From Ancylobacter crimeensis (GTDB taxonomy: Bacteria > Pseudomonadota > Alphaproteobacteria > Rhizobiales > Xanthobacteraceae), in assembly GCF_023016805.1 (NCBI RefSeq), contig NZ_JALKCH010000014.1, positions 44,219 to 108,218 of the forward strand: a DNA stretch of 64,000 nucleotides. The letters are read 5' to 3'. Numbering within the stretch: the stretch's first letter is position 1; the number at the start of each line of letters is the position of its first letter. The position numbers and the translations under genes were made by a program. A model generated the notes under the pieces. The model did not search any database, was not told the DNA's origin, and saw nothing but the letters and a program-made list of their open reading frames with translations. This document shows, piece by piece, positions 1 through 9,187 of this stretch.

Positions 1-1
1 G

Positions 2-3000
2 GGGCGGCAGCACATCAACGTCGCGTTCGAGAAGAAGAACGCGGCAGAAGCCATCCAGACCGCACATGCGCGTTTCGTGAAGCGCTGCTCCGACCTCGGC
101 ATCGACCCGGCTGGCATCATTCCCGGCGGCGGCGGGATCGCACGCTCGATCGCCGAACTGGCCGACAGCCTCGCCGCATGTTCCGGCATAAAGGTGAAGA
201 GTGCCGGAGAGGAACGGCTGCACCGTTCCGTCGAGCTCGTCTTCGCGCGGGATTGCGAGGAACGCCGTGCCATCCTGACGGCGCACCCCGATCTCGTGCG
301 CCCCGGTACGATCCGTTTGCTCGCTTCCCTGCCCGACACCGCGCCGGACATCCCGCGCTTCCGCGTCCGGCCGATCCTCGCCCTGCTGACCGCCGCGACA
401 CGCGAAGGCATCGACGCAGCCATCGCCCTCTGCCGCGCCGACCATGAGGCGCTGGCGGCGCTGCGCCGCCTGCCCGGGCCGGTCGCCGACGCCTATCTCG
501 CCACGCTCCCGGAAACGGACGAGCCTTCCGTGGAGGAATTGGAGGCGCGCGGCGCGCGCATCCTGCGCTTCATCGCGGAACATCCCGATCTGCACGGCGA
601 CCTGAAGGCCACCGTCTTCCTCGCACTCGGACGGGGCTGGCAGGCACAGGTGCCCCGGCACGGCGACGCGGCGGGCGAGCGCGCGAGAAGCTGGTTGTCC
701 CGCATTATCGAAGATGACGATCCCGCCATCCGGCGGCTCTCGCGGCTCGAGGCCCGGCAGGGACTTTCCGCCTCATGGGACGCGCGGCTGGAAGGCAGCG
801 CGATCGAGAACAACCGACAGGCGCTGGCCCATGCCGAGGCGGCGGTGGCGATCGCCGGCACGATGTCGGACGAGGATCAGGCGGGCGCCCTCATGGAGCT
901 CGGCATCGGCTACACGCGAAGGATGGTGGGGGACACCTTTGCCAACCGGGCGCTGGCACGCGAAGCGTTCGCCCGCGCGCTGCTGCCCGGCGCATCCCAC
1001 CTCACCCTCCAGATGGTTCGCTACAACGAGGCGCTGACATGGATCGAGGAAAGCTCGGGCGACATCATCGAAAAGATCGACACCGGCCTCGCGCGGCTGG
1101 AGCTGCTGCGCACCGAAGGCGCCGATCTGTTCCGTCCCGACCAGCAGCAGCTCATCCACCACAGCCTCGGCGCCGCACTGCTGCGGCGGGGCAGCCTGAC
1201 CGACGATGTGGATGATTTCGGCGAGGCGGCGCAGCAATTCTCCATCGCCTATGGGCTTGCCGTGAAACAGCGGGATCATCGGGCCAAGGCCCGCCTCGCC
1301 TATCTGCACTATGCGGCGCGGACGGAGTGCATGATCCGCGGCGGGGAGCCGCCGGACGCCGGACGCGTGCTCGCCGCCATCGACACCATCCAGACGGACT
1401 ACGACCAGCAGCGCGCGCCGGCCTTCTTTCTGGAGACCGAACGGCTGCGGGCCCTCGTTCTGGAACGGTTTGCGCCAGCGGACGGATCGCGCGACGCCGT
1501 GCTGGCGGCGCGCCGGCGCATCGTCGACACGCTGCGTGCCCATGGAATGGAACAGGCCGACTGGCGCGATATCTTCCGGCTCGGCGTCGAGCAGGAGCGC
1601 TCCCTCGACCTTGCTAGCGCCGCACGCAGCTTCGAAGCGGCGGCGGCCGCCGCCGAAACCACGCTGGCGTCGGCAAGTACCTCGTTGCGCCGCGACGAGG
1701 AGATCGTGCACGCCTCGCACATCTTCTCCCCGCTCATCGCCGTCCTCGCCAGCCTCCATGAACGCGGCGAGGCCGATGGCTGGCGGGTTCTCGCCGCGAT
1801 GGAGCAGGGGCGGGCACGCGACCTGCTCGATGAACTGGGCAACCGGGAGCTTCCTTGTCCCGAGAACGTGCCGGATGTTCTCCTGGCGACCGAGCGGGAG
1901 CTGCGCGAGGCACTGGCTGGCGAGCCGGACGACAGCGTCGCCCGCATGATCGGCAGCGAGGCCGATATCGGCCGTCGGGTGCAGCAGCGACAGGCGCTGT
2001 ACGCCCAGCTCGGGGAAACCTATGGACGGATCGCCGCCACGGGCCCGGCCGGCGCAGCCTATGTCGCGCTGCGGCGGCCGGCGCCGCCGGAGGCCGCCGC
2101 GCTCCGCATCCTGATCGACGGCCTTTCGGACGACACCGGCGTTCTCGCCTACTGGATTGACGACCCCAGCACCGTGGCGGTCTTCGTCCGTCCGCACACC
2201 CCGCCCCTCATTCGCACGCTGGCCTTCACACCGGCGGATGCGCGCGATCTGCTCGAAGGCCTCAAGGCACGGGTGGATGCGCCGGTGCCGGCGCAGGAAC
2301 AGCCGCCCGAGGCCTGGCAACTCTATGGGCAGCATCTCATCGAACCATTCGTGGGAGAGATCCGGCACTGTCGCCGGCTCATCATCGTTCCGCACGGCCC
2401 GGCGCATCGCTTTCCGTTCCACGCCCTGCAACTCACCCCGGGAGAACTTCTCGTCGATGCGGTCGCGACGCAGCACATTCCCTCGCTGGCGATCCTGCGC
2501 GACCTCGCCCCGGCCGCGATCCTGCCGGGCCGCATGACGGCACGGGTGCTGTGCAGCGCGCCCGGCCCGAAGGAACGCCAGAGCTTTCAGGCCGAAGCGC
2601 TAACGGTCGCCGCGGCGCTCGGCACGCAGGCCGATCTTGAGGCGACGCGCGAGACGCTGCTCGCGAGTGCGGGGGATGCCGACATCCTCCATCTCATCTG
2701 CCATGGCCGGTTCGACGAGGAGGATCCGCTGGCCGGCGAACTCCTGCTGGCGGACGGACCCGTCACCGTGCGGGAGCTGCTGGCCCTGCGGCTGACGGCG
2801 TCTCTGGTGTCTCTGGCGGCGTGCGAGACGGGCAAGATCGCTGCGGCCAAGGGCGATCGCCTCAAGGGCTTCGCGCAGGCCCTGCTTCTTGCGGGAGCAC
2901 GCACCGCTCTGCTGACGCTGTGGAGCGTCTGGTCGGAGCCGACCCGTTTCTGGATGGAGCAGTTCTACGGGGCGCTCCGGGATACGGAAACCTCGACGCA

Positions 3001-3103
3001 CCCGATCGCCTCGGCCCATCGCGTGGCGACGCTCGCCACCCGCCACCGCTACCCGGACCCGACCTGCTGGGCGCCGTTCATCGTGCTGGGCCGAACGGAG
3101 TGA
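2..3103 (+). CDS. TPR-like/CHAT domain protein (caspase-like), 5' end outside window
   Basis: The reading frame is open from base 2, and the residues before the first in-window start (GTG at 77) look like real protein, so the gene probably begins upstream and is partial here. The middle (about 750-2000) is alpha-helical and Ala/Arg/Glu-rich with weak TPR-like character. The last ~300 residues are a CHAT domain: a VPHGPAHRFPF motif near 2390, the catalytic-type His of HLICHG at 2702-2704, and the Cys of AACETG at 2822-2824, followed by the usual LLAGARTALLTLWSV core. CHAT proteins are caspase/gingipain-like cysteine peptidases. Both dyad residues are present, so it may be active. Substrate and partner are unknown; proteolysis in signalling or defence is possible from the family. 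No neighbour in this window explains it. Confidence 0.8.
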   Translation, partial: GRQHINVAFEKKNAAEAIQTAHARFVKRCSDLGIDPAGIIPGGGGIARSIAELADSLAACSGIKVKSAGEERLHRSVELVFARDCEERRAILTAHPDLVRPGTIRLLASLPDTAPDIPRFRVRPILALLTAATREGIDAAIALCRADHEALAALRRLPGPVADAYLATLPETDEPSVEELEARGARILRFIAEHPDLHGDLKATVFLALGRGWQAQVPRHGDAAGERARSWLSRIIEDDDPAIRRLSRLEARQGLSASWDARLEGSAIENNRQALAHAEAAVAIAGTMSDEDQAGALMELGIGYTRRMVGDTFANRALAREAFARALLPGASHLTLQMVRYNEALTWIEESSGDIIEKIDTGLARLELLRTEGADLFRPDQQQLIHHSLGAALLRRGSLTDDVDDFGEAAQQFSIAYGLAVKQRDHRAKARLAYLHYAARTECMIRGGEPPDAGRVLAAIDTIQTDYDQQRAPAFFLETERLRALVLERFAPADGSRDAVLAARRRIVDTLRAHGMEQADWRDIFRLGVEQERSLDLASAARSFEAAAAAAETTLASASTSLRRDEEIVHASHIFSPLIAVLASLHERGEADGWRVLAAMEQGRARDLLDELGNRELPCPENVPDVLLATERELREALAGEPDDSVARMIGSEADIGRRVQQRQALYAQLGETYGRIAATGPAGAAYVALRRPAPPEAAALRILIDGLSDDTGVLAYWIDDPSTVAVFVRPHTPPLIRTLAFTPADARDLLEGLKARVDAPVPAQEQPPEAWQLYGQHLIEPFVGEIRHCRRLIIVPHGPAHRFPFHALQLTPGELLVDAVATQHIPSLAILRDLAPAAILPGRMTARVLCSAPGPKERQSFQAEALTVAAALGTQADLEATRETLLASAGDADILHLICHGRFDEEDPLAGELLLADGPVTVRELLALRLTASLVSLAACETGKIAAAKGDRLKGFAQALLLAGARTALLTLWSVWSEPTRFWMEQFYGALRDTETSTHPIASAHRVATLATRHRYPDPTCWAPFIVLGRTE

Positions 3104-3129
3104 GCATGCCGGCACCGTTGTGGTATGCA

Positions 3130-3167
3130 GATCATATGATTTGAATTGCAAATCAAATCATATGATC
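3130..3167. promoter_or_regulatory. Nested palindromic operator upstream of marR-FUSC
   Basis: A perfect 15-bp inverted repeat (GATCATATGATTTGA at 3130-3144, its complement at 3153-3167) flanks an 8-bp spacer. Each arm contains a self-palindrome ATCATATGAT, and the centre contains TTGCAA within ATTTG-N5-CAAAT. The AT-rich block sits 12 bp before the MarR start in otherwise GC-rich DNA. MarR proteins usually repress their own operon through such sites, so autoregulation is the likely role. Confidence 0.75.
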
Positions 3168-3179
3168 TTACGTTCAGTC

Positions 3180-3650
3180 ATGGACAGCCAGCCTTCCCCC
3201 CGCCTGCGGTTCGGCATCACCTTTTCCCTTCTCGCCCGGCGCTGGCGCAGGACGCTGGAGGCGCATCTGTCGGCCGCCGGCCTCTCCGGTGCCACATGGG
3301 TTCCCCTTGTCCATCTGCGGGAAACGGGCGGGGGCATCAGCCAGAAGGAGCTGGCCGCCCTTGTCGGCGTCGACGGTTCCAGCCTCGTGCGGGTGCTCGA
3401 CATTCTCGCGCGCGAAGGGCTGATCGAACGCCGAAAGGACGAGAGGGACGGACGGACCAACCTCATCCATCTGACCACGCCGGGAAAGGAGCGCGTCGGC
3501 GAGATTCGCCGCACGCTCGGCGCAGCCGAGGAAGCCATGCTCGCCGATCTCGCGGATTGCGATCTTGCAGCGATGCTCGGCCATTTCGAGGCGATCGGCC
3601 GCCGCATGGCGCAGATCGAGGCATCCGCCGCGCAGGAGGCGCGCTCATGA
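3180..3650 (+). CDS. MarR family transcriptional regulator
   Basis: 156 aa winged-helix repressor. The region QKELAALVGVDGSSLVRVLD is the recognition helix, and RRKDERDGRTNLIHLT is the beta wing with the conserved D-x-R pattern of MarR proteins. The ATG at 3180 is chosen because it follows the palindromic operator; an in-frame ATG at 3162 lies inside the operator and is less likely. Its stop overlaps the start of the downstream FUSC gene (ATGA), so the two are translationally coupled. By family knowledge it would sense an aromatic or phenolic ligand and derepress the exporter; the ligand is not visible from sequence. Confidence 0.88.
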   Translation: MDSQPSPRLRFGITFSLLARRWRRTLEAHLSAAGLSGATWVPLVHLRETGGGISQKELAALVGVDGSSLVRVLDILAREGLIERRKDERDGRTNLIHLTTPGKERVGEIRRTLGAAEEAMLADLADCDLAAMLGHFEAIGRRMAQIEASAAQEARS

Positions 3651-4780
3651 GCGAGACCGGCCCGCCATCGCCCCCCGAACCGGATGGCGGGCGTTCCCCG
3701 CGCCGCCGCGACGCGGTGCGCCATCTCCTTCATCCCGATCAACTGAGGGACAGCCTCTCGCTATCGGCCCAACCCTCGCTGCGCAACGCCACTCTGGCCG
3801 GCCTTCAGGCGGCGCTCACGGCCGCCATCGCCCTGCCGCTGGTGCATCTCTCGCCGTGGTCGCATCTGGTCGGCTTCGCCGCACTCGGGGCGCTGGTCGC
3901 GCTGTTCGGCCGTTTCGCGCCGTCCCGGCGGCGGCTGCGCATCCTGCTGCTCTCAGGGCTCTGTCAGGTACTGGCGGTGTTCGGCATGTCGACGGCGGCT
4001 TGGCTCGGCGCGCCGATGGCCGCGCAGCTCCTTTTGCTTGCACTGGCCTGCGGCCTCTTCCTCTTCATCAGCGTTACCGGCCGCTTCGGCGCGCCCGGCC
4101 CCCTGATCTTCGTGTTCGCGGCCGGCGCCTCCATGTCGGGCGGACTTGAGTTCGGAAAGGTGGTCGAGCGGACCGCCGCGACCGCGATCGTCGCCGTGCT
4201 GGCATGGATCGTGTGCCTTGCGAGCGAGGCGTTCCGGCATCTTCCCTCGCCGGAGCGCCCGCTCCCGGCCGACCCCGTGCCCGCGCTCGGCCCGCGGCTG
4301 GTGGCCGCCGCACGCAGTGCCGTCGGCGCGGGCATCGCCATTTTCGCCGGCCATGCCATCGGCGCGAACCATCCGGCCTGGGCGGCGATGGGCGCGCTCG
4401 CGGTCATGCAGGGCACGCATCTTCACATCACCATGAACCGCGCCCTCCAGCGCATGGCCGGGACCATGGTCGGCGCGGTGCTGGCCTGGGCCCTTCTGAT
4501 GCAGCACCCCTCCGTCTGGACGGTGATCGCGGTGATCGTGGTCCTGCAGCTTCTCACCGAGATGGTAATCGGCATCAACTACGCCTTCGGCCAGTTCTTC
4601 GTGACCCCGATGGCGCTCCTGATGACCTATCTCGGCGCCGCGGGGGCGGTCGGCCCGGAAATGGCGCCCGAGCGGGTGCTCGACACCCTTCTGGGCGCAG
4701 CGGTCGGCATCCTGATGGCGGTTCTTTTCTCGACGCTCGACGACCGCCGCCATCTCGCCGGACGGCGCCCGGCGACCTAG
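3647..4780 (+). CDS. FUSC family inner-membrane protein (aromatic acid exporter-like)
   Basis: 377 aa. There are two blocks of hydrophobic segments (roughly residues 45-180 and 225-365) separated by a Pro-rich loop, the repeated half structure of FUSC/AaeB-like proteins. The second block contains HPAWAAMGALAVMQGT and the INYAFGQFFVTPMALLM helix typical of FUSC domains. It is much shorter than E. coli AaeB and lacks its large cytoplasmic domain. The start overlaps the MarR stop by 4 bp, so it is the regulated output of that repressor. Export of a hydroxylated aromatic acid or similar weak acid is inferred from family and context. Confidence 0.8.
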   Translation: MSETGPPSPPEPDGGRSPRRRDAVRHLLHPDQLRDSLSLSAQPSLRNATLAGLQAALTAAIALPLVHLSPWSHLVGFAALGALVALFGRFAPSRRRLRILLLSGLCQVLAVFGMSTAAWLGAPMAAQLLLLALACGLFLFISVTGRFGAPGPLIFVFAAGASMSGGLEFGKVVERTAATAIVAVLAWIVCLASEAFRHLPSPERPLPADPVPALGPRLVAAARSAVGAGIAIFAGHAIGANHPAWAAMGALAVMQGTHLHITMNRALQRMAGTMVGAVLAWALLMQHPSVWTVIAVIVVLQLLTEMVIGINYAFGQFFVTPMALLMTYLGAAGAVGPEMAPERVLDTLLGAAVGILMAVLFSTLDDRRHLAGRRPAT

Positions 4781-4895
4781 CCGCGGCAGGCATCCGGGGA
4801 AAACGCTCCGGCATGTGCGGCGCAACAGTTGAAGCTGTTGGCGCCTCTGCCAAAATCGTTATTCTTGCGGGAGCATCACGCTCGGCGGGAATGGC

Positions 4896-6848
4896 ATGCT
4901 GACGCTCCACGGCAACTCCACCGAGGCTTTTGCCGCCGCGTTGTCGGGTGGACGGGTGCGGCCGCATTTCCAGCCCATCATCGCGCTGCGCGAGCAGCGG
5001 ATCAGCGCGATGGAGGTGCTGGCGCGCTGGCACGAGCCCGGCTACGGCATGATCAGCCCGACGCTGTTCATCCCCCTCGCCGAGCGCAGCGGCCTGATCG
5101 ACGCCGTGATGGAAAGCCTGATGCGGCAGGCCTTCGACGCCGCGCGGAACTGGCCCGAACATCTCGCCCTCGCCTTCAACGTCTCGCCGCTGCAGCTTCG
5201 CGGGCGCGCCCTGCCGGAGCGGATCGCCAGCCTGGCGAATGAGGCCGGCTTTCCCCTGTCGCGCCTGGAGATCGAGATCACCGAAACCGCCATCATCGAG
5301 GACGTGGCGCGGGCCGAAGTGACGCTGAACGTGCTTCATGCGCTGGGCTGTTCGATCGCCCTGGACGATTTCGGTACCGGCTATTCCAGCCTCGCCTGGC
5401 TGCAGACCCTGCCTTTCGACAAGATCAAGATCGACGCCAGCTTCGTGCGCTCGATGATGGAGCAGCGCCAGAGCCGCAAGATCGTCGCCGCCCTCGTCGG
5501 CCTCGGCCAGAGCCTCGAACTCGATGTGGTGGCGGAAGGCGTGGAGACGGCGGAGGAGGCCGATTTTCTGCGTCGCATCGGCTGTTCGCATGTTCAGGGA
5601 TATTTCTTCGGCCGTCCCGTTCCCGCCGCCGAAGTGCCGGAGCGGCTGGCGACGCCGGTGCCCTCGGCCGGCAGTACCGGTATCAACCATGCCTCGCTGG
5701 AGCAGCGGGCCGCCCACATCTCCGCCCTTTACAGGGCACCCGAGACATCCATCGGCTTCATCGACACGGCATTCACCGTCGTGGATGCCAGCGAGGCGTT
5801 TGCGCGCTGCCTCGGCCGACCGCTCGCCGAGGTCGTGGGACGCAGCATCCATGAACTGACGCCCCGCGAGGGGGAATTGCTGGCATGGCTGCGCTCGTTC
5901 CGGGAGCGCGGCAAGCCCTATCCCTCCTTCGAATTCCCGCGGCCCGACGGCGGCACGGATCTGGTCACGCTCACCCGCGTCACCGACGAGGCCGGCGAGC
6001 TTCTCGGCTACGGCGTCCTCGGCGTGGACATCACCGACCGCAAGCGCGCAGATGACGCCCTGCGCGAAAGCGAGGAGCACTATCGGCTGACCGCCCAGCT
6101 CAGCATGCGCATCTGCTGGCAGCTCGATCCCGAAGGAAAGTTGATCGCCTTCGACGACGCCCGCTATGGCGCGCTCCTCGGCACCACGACCGCAAAGCTC
6201 CTGGGCTATGGCTGGTTCGACCTCGTCCATCCGGACGATCTGACCGATGTTCTGGCGGCACTCCGGCGGGGAATTGCGACCGGCGAGGTCTGCGAGGCCG
6301 AGATGCGCTACCGGATGGCCGATGGCAGCTATCGCTGGGTCCGCGGCTTCGCCGCCCCCGAGAAGGACGCCGATGGCCATGTGGTGCGCTGGTTCGGCCA
6401 GACCGAGGACATTCATGAGCGCCGGCAGGCAGAGGATGCGCTTCGGCGCAGCGAGCGCGAAGTCCGCTTCATTCTCGAGAACGGCCCGAGCTATTACTGG
6501 ACCGCGTCGTCCCAGGGCGTGATCGAGAGATCGAGCGCCCAGCTCTGCGCCCTGACCGGGAAATCGCCCGAGGAGCTGACCGACGATGGGTGGATGGCGT
6601 TCGTCCATTCCGACGATCAGGACCGAGTGTTCGCCGCCGTGAAGCAGGCCCGCCTCACCGGCGAGACCTTCGACATGGATTATCGCCTCAGGATCGCGGA
6701 CGGTTCCTATCGGTGGGTGCGCGGCTGGTGCGCGGCGCTGCGCGAGGAGGACGGCAGCATTGCGGGCTGGTACGGCACCATCACGCCGATCCTGCCGCCG
6801 CGCGTGTCCGGGACGGAGACCGGAAACGAGGAGCGGCCAGCTTCATGA
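4896..6848 (+). CDS. c-di-GMP phosphodiesterase, EAL domain followed by three PAS domains
   Basis: 650 aa. The EAL domain occupies residues 20-250. The metal and catalytic residues are present: E40 (in EVL rather than EAL), N95, E127/E130, D157-D158 of DDFGTG, K178, E214 of EGVET and Q234. It should therefore hydrolyse c-di-GMP. Three PAS/PAC modules follow at about 275-385, 390-515 and 520-640, the last two with YRWVRG-type PAC motifs. There is no GGDEF domain and no membrane segment. The effector-first, sensor-last order is uncommon. The 115-bp upstream gap has no clear promoter. The 3' end overlaps the convergent amidase by 6 bp. Confidence 0.88.
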   Translation: MLTLHGNSTEAFAAALSGGRVRPHFQPIIALREQRISAMEVLARWHEPGYGMISPTLFIPLAERSGLIDAVMESLMRQAFDAARNWPEHLALAFNVSPLQLRGRALPERIASLANEAGFPLSRLEIEITETAIIEDVARAEVTLNVLHALGCSIALDDFGTGYSSLAWLQTLPFDKIKIDASFVRSMMEQRQSRKIVAALVGLGQSLELDVVAEGVETAEEADFLRRIGCSHVQGYFFGRPVPAAEVPERLATPVPSAGSTGINHASLEQRAAHISALYRAPETSIGFIDTAFTVVDASEAFARCLGRPLAEVVGRSIHELTPREGELLAWLRSFRERGKPYPSFEFPRPDGGTDLVTLTRVTDEAGELLGYGVLGVDITDRKRADDALRESEEHYRLTAQLSMRICWQLDPEGKLIAFDDARYGALLGTTTAKLLGYGWFDLVHPDDLTDVLAALRRGIATGEVCEAEMRYRMADGSYRWVRGFAAPEKDADGHVVRWFGQTEDIHERRQAEDALRRSEREVRFILENGPSYYWTASSQGVIERSSAQLCALTGKSPEELTDDGWMAFVHSDDQDRVFAAVKQARLTGETFDMDYRLRIADGSYRWVRGWCAALREEDGSIAGWYGTITPILPPRVSGTETGNEERPAS

Positions 6849-8261
6849 TCCCGCCAGCACCGGCCGGCATGCGGCCCAGCCATGGGCCCGCTCATAGCGA
6901 TCCGCCACCCGCAGCAGCACCTCTTCGGCAAAGGGCCGCGCCGCGATCTGCAGCCCCATGGGCAGTCCCCGGCGATCGAAGCCGCAGGGCAGGCTGATGG
7001 CCGGTAGGCCGGTGAGATTGAACGGATAGGTGAGACGCCAGGAGATGGCGAGCACGCTCTCTTCACGGCCGCCGATCTGCACAATGCTCTCGTCATGCCG
7101 CCAGGCGGTAATCGGCGAGGCCGGCGTCACGATGACATCCGCCTGCGCCAGCACTTCGGCCATCTCGTCCATGATGCGGGCCCGCATCTGTTCCGCCTTG
7201 AGATAGTCCGGACCGGTGACGAGCCGTCCCATCTCCACCAGATCGCGCACGTCGGCGGCGAACCCCGCGGTGTGGCCGGCGGCGAGGCTGGCATCGTGAT
7301 AGGCGGTGGAAGACGCGAGTTCGATGGCGAAGATGCTGCCGAGCCCGTAGCGCAGCGAGGGCACGTTCACCTCGCGCACCGTGCAACCCTCGCCGGCGAG
7401 GAAGTCGATGGCACCCTCCACCGCCGCCGCCACCTCGTCGTCGATCGCCTCGAAGAAATGATTGCGGATCACCGCGACCCGGAGGCCGCGCACGCCTTCG
7501 CCGAGGGCTGCGGCATAGTTGGGAACCGGCGCCGCGCTGGCCGCCGGGTCCTCGGCGTCGGGCCCAGCCAGCACCTGGAGCAGATGAGCGGCATCGGCAA
7601 CCGAGCGGCCGAGCGGACCCGCATGGTCGAGCGACCAGGAGTGCGGCACGATGCCGGAACGCCCGATGCGGCCATAAGTCGGCTTCAGCCCCACCACGCC
7701 GCACAGCGCCGCGGGAATGCGGATCGAGCCTCCGGTGTCGGAGCCGAGCGCCGCCGGGCAGAAACCGGCGGCCACCGCGGCGCCCGAGCCGCCGCTGGAA
7801 CCGCCCGGCACACGATCGAGGTCCCATGGGTTGCGTGTTGGCGGTGTCACCATGCCCCACGCGAATTCATGCATCCGCGTCTTGCCGAGGATCACCGCCC
7901 CCGCCGCCCGCAGGCGGGCGACGCAATGGCTGTCGCGCTCCGGAAAGGTGAGCGCCGCGACGCCGGTGCCGGCCCGCGTCGGCTGGCCTTGCGTTGTGTA
8001 ATTGTCCTTGATCGCGATCGGAACGCCGTGGAGCGGCCCGCGCCATTCGCCGCGTGCGATGGCCGCATCGGCGGCCGCGGCTTCCTCCAGCGCGGAGGCG
8101 GAGAGATGGACAAAGCTCTGGATCGCGGGGTCATGCCGGCCGAGACGCGCGAGACTCTCGCCGACCAGATCGACGCTGGAGAGACGGCGCCCGCGCAGCA
8201 ACGGGGCGAGTTCGCTGATGGTCAGCCCGCACAGATCGACGCTCGAAAGGGATGGGGTCAT
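6843..8261 (-). CDS. Amidase signature family hydrolase
   Basis: 472 aa. The Ser-cisSer-Lys triad is visible: K85 in IAIKDNY, cis-Ser S155 in GGSSGGS and nucleophile S179 in GSDTGGSIRIP, followed by CGVVGLKPTYGR. Length and motifs are typical of amidase signature enzymes, which hydrolyse amides or carbamoyl/allophanate-type bonds. The substrate cannot be read from sequence. It is the last gene of a minus-strand unit and overlaps the DUF1028 gene by 4 bp (ATGA). With the nitrilase-family hydrolase and ABC importer upstream, it probably handles an imported amide or an intermediate made from it. Confidence 0.9.
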   Translation of the reverse strand: MTPSLSSVDLCGLTISELAPLLRGRRLSSVDLVGESLARLGRHDPAIQSFVHLSASALEEAAAADAAIARGEWRGPLHGVPIAIKDNYTTQGQPTRAGTGVAALTFPERDSHCVARLRAAGAVILGKTRMHEFAWGMVTPPTRNPWDLDRVPGGSSGGSGAAVAAGFCPAALGSDTGGSIRIPAALCGVVGLKPTYGRIGRSGIVPHSWSLDHAGPLGRSVADAAHLLQVLAGPDAEDPAASAAPVPNYAAALGEGVRGLRVAVIRNHFFEAIDDEVAAAVEGAIDFLAGEGCTVREVNVPSLRYGLGSIFAIELASSTAYHDASLAAGHTAGFAADVRDLVEMGRLVTGPDYLKAEQMRARIMDEMAEVLAQADVIVTPASPITAWRHDESIVQIGGREESVLAISWRLTYPFNLTGLPAISLPCGFDRRGLPMGLQIAARPFAEEVLLRVADRYERAHGWAACRPVLAGS

Positions 8262-9178
8262 GGCTGCATCCGCCGATAGGGGAGCGTCGGGTCGAAGATC
8301 ACGGGCGGATGGACGGCCGCGAGATCGACGCTGCGCAGCAGCTCGATCTCGCGAAGGATCGGCGCGAACTGCGCCAGCAAAAACTGCAGCCGGCCGGCGT
8401 CCGGCGGCAGGCCGGTGGCGGCAGCGAGGCGGGCGGCGGTGCCGTTGTCGCCGGTTCCCCCCGGCCGGTCCTGCGGCGCGCGCGCCAGCAGCTGCGTCAC
8501 CTCCTCCGGTGCCGGGCCGGGCGGCGCGCCCCGCTTCGGCATGCCCTCGACGAAGGGCACCAGCTGCCGCACCGCGATGTCGAGCACGCGGCGCAGCTCC
8601 TTCACCGGCTCGGCATGCTCATCCACCCGCAGATCAAGCGCAGGATAATCCTCCGCGCCCTGGATGCGCAGGGCGGCGGACTGCTTGCCGCGCTTGTCGC
8701 CGCCGGCCCGGTCGCCCGCCTCCATGGCCCGCATCAGCCGCTCTCCGAGCGCGCGACCGGCGCCGGCGCGCCAGGCTTGCGCCATGGCGGCGATGACCTC
8801 CGGACCGGTGAGCATGTTGCCCTGGACGGCGAAGCCCTCCCCCACCTCATGGCCGAACCAGCCGGTGCAGCCGCTACCCGACCACGACGCCGCGCGCCCG
8901 GCGGCATCCACCACGCCGATCTGGCGCAGCTCGCGAGCGGGGTCGTCGAAAAGGGCGCGAGCCAGCGCGTCAGATGCGGTGGCGCCGCCGGCCATGGCAT
9001 CCAGCACCGCGATGGCGAGATAGGGGTTGACCCAGGACTGGGTCGAAACCGCCCCGACGCCCGGCCGCGTGAACGGGCACATCGAGCCTACCGCCGGCAC
9101 GGCCGTCGCGACCGCGACGCCGACGCACCTCGTCTCGGGGCACTGTCCTACGATGGAGAAGGTATTCAGCTCGGGCAT
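8258..9178 (-). CDS. DUF1028 (Ntn-hydrolase-like) family protein
   Basis: 306 aa. The N-terminus begins NTFSIVGQCPETRCVGVAVA and continues with a conserved Thr/Ser-rich core and TGWFGHEVGEGFAVQGNML, the hallmark of DUF1028. The family has been linked to the N-terminal-nucleophile hydrolase fold, but no reaction is established. After about residue 190 there is a C-terminal extension with LRVDEHAEPVKELRR and a Pro/Arg-rich end. No signal peptide. It lies between the ABC ATPase (9 bp gap) and the amidase (4 bp overlap), so a role in processing the same amide-type substrate is likely but inferred. Confidence 0.82.
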   Translation of the reverse strand: MPELNTFSIVGQCPETRCVGVAVATAVPAVGSMCPFTRPGVGAVSTQSWVNPYLAIAVLDAMAGGATASDALARALFDDPARELRQIGVVDAAGRAASWSGSGCTGWFGHEVGEGFAVQGNMLTGPEVIAAMAQAWRAGAGRALGERLMRAMEAGDRAGGDKRGKQSAALRIQGAEDYPALDLRVDEHAEPVKELRRVLDIAVRQLVPFVEGMPKRGAPPGPAPEEVTQLLARAPQDRPGGTGDNGTAARLAAATGLPPDAGRLQFLLAQFAPILREIELLRSVDLAAVHPPVIFDPTLPYRRMQP

Positions 9179-9187
9179 GGCTCTCCC

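Noticed and set aside
773..2476. Long minus-strand open frame inside the CHAT gene
   Set aside because: High-GC shadow frame: no domain motifs, Arg/Gly-rich composition, and it lies wholly within a gene with clear motifs.
3146..4780. Continuous frame running through marR into the FUSC gene
   Set aside because: The marR gene is in another frame; the FUSC start at 3647 overlaps the marR stop in the usual ATGA arrangement.
4575..6608. 677-codon minus-strand open frame opposite the EAL-PAS gene
   Set aside because: No recognisable motif; arises from codon bias on the opposite strand.
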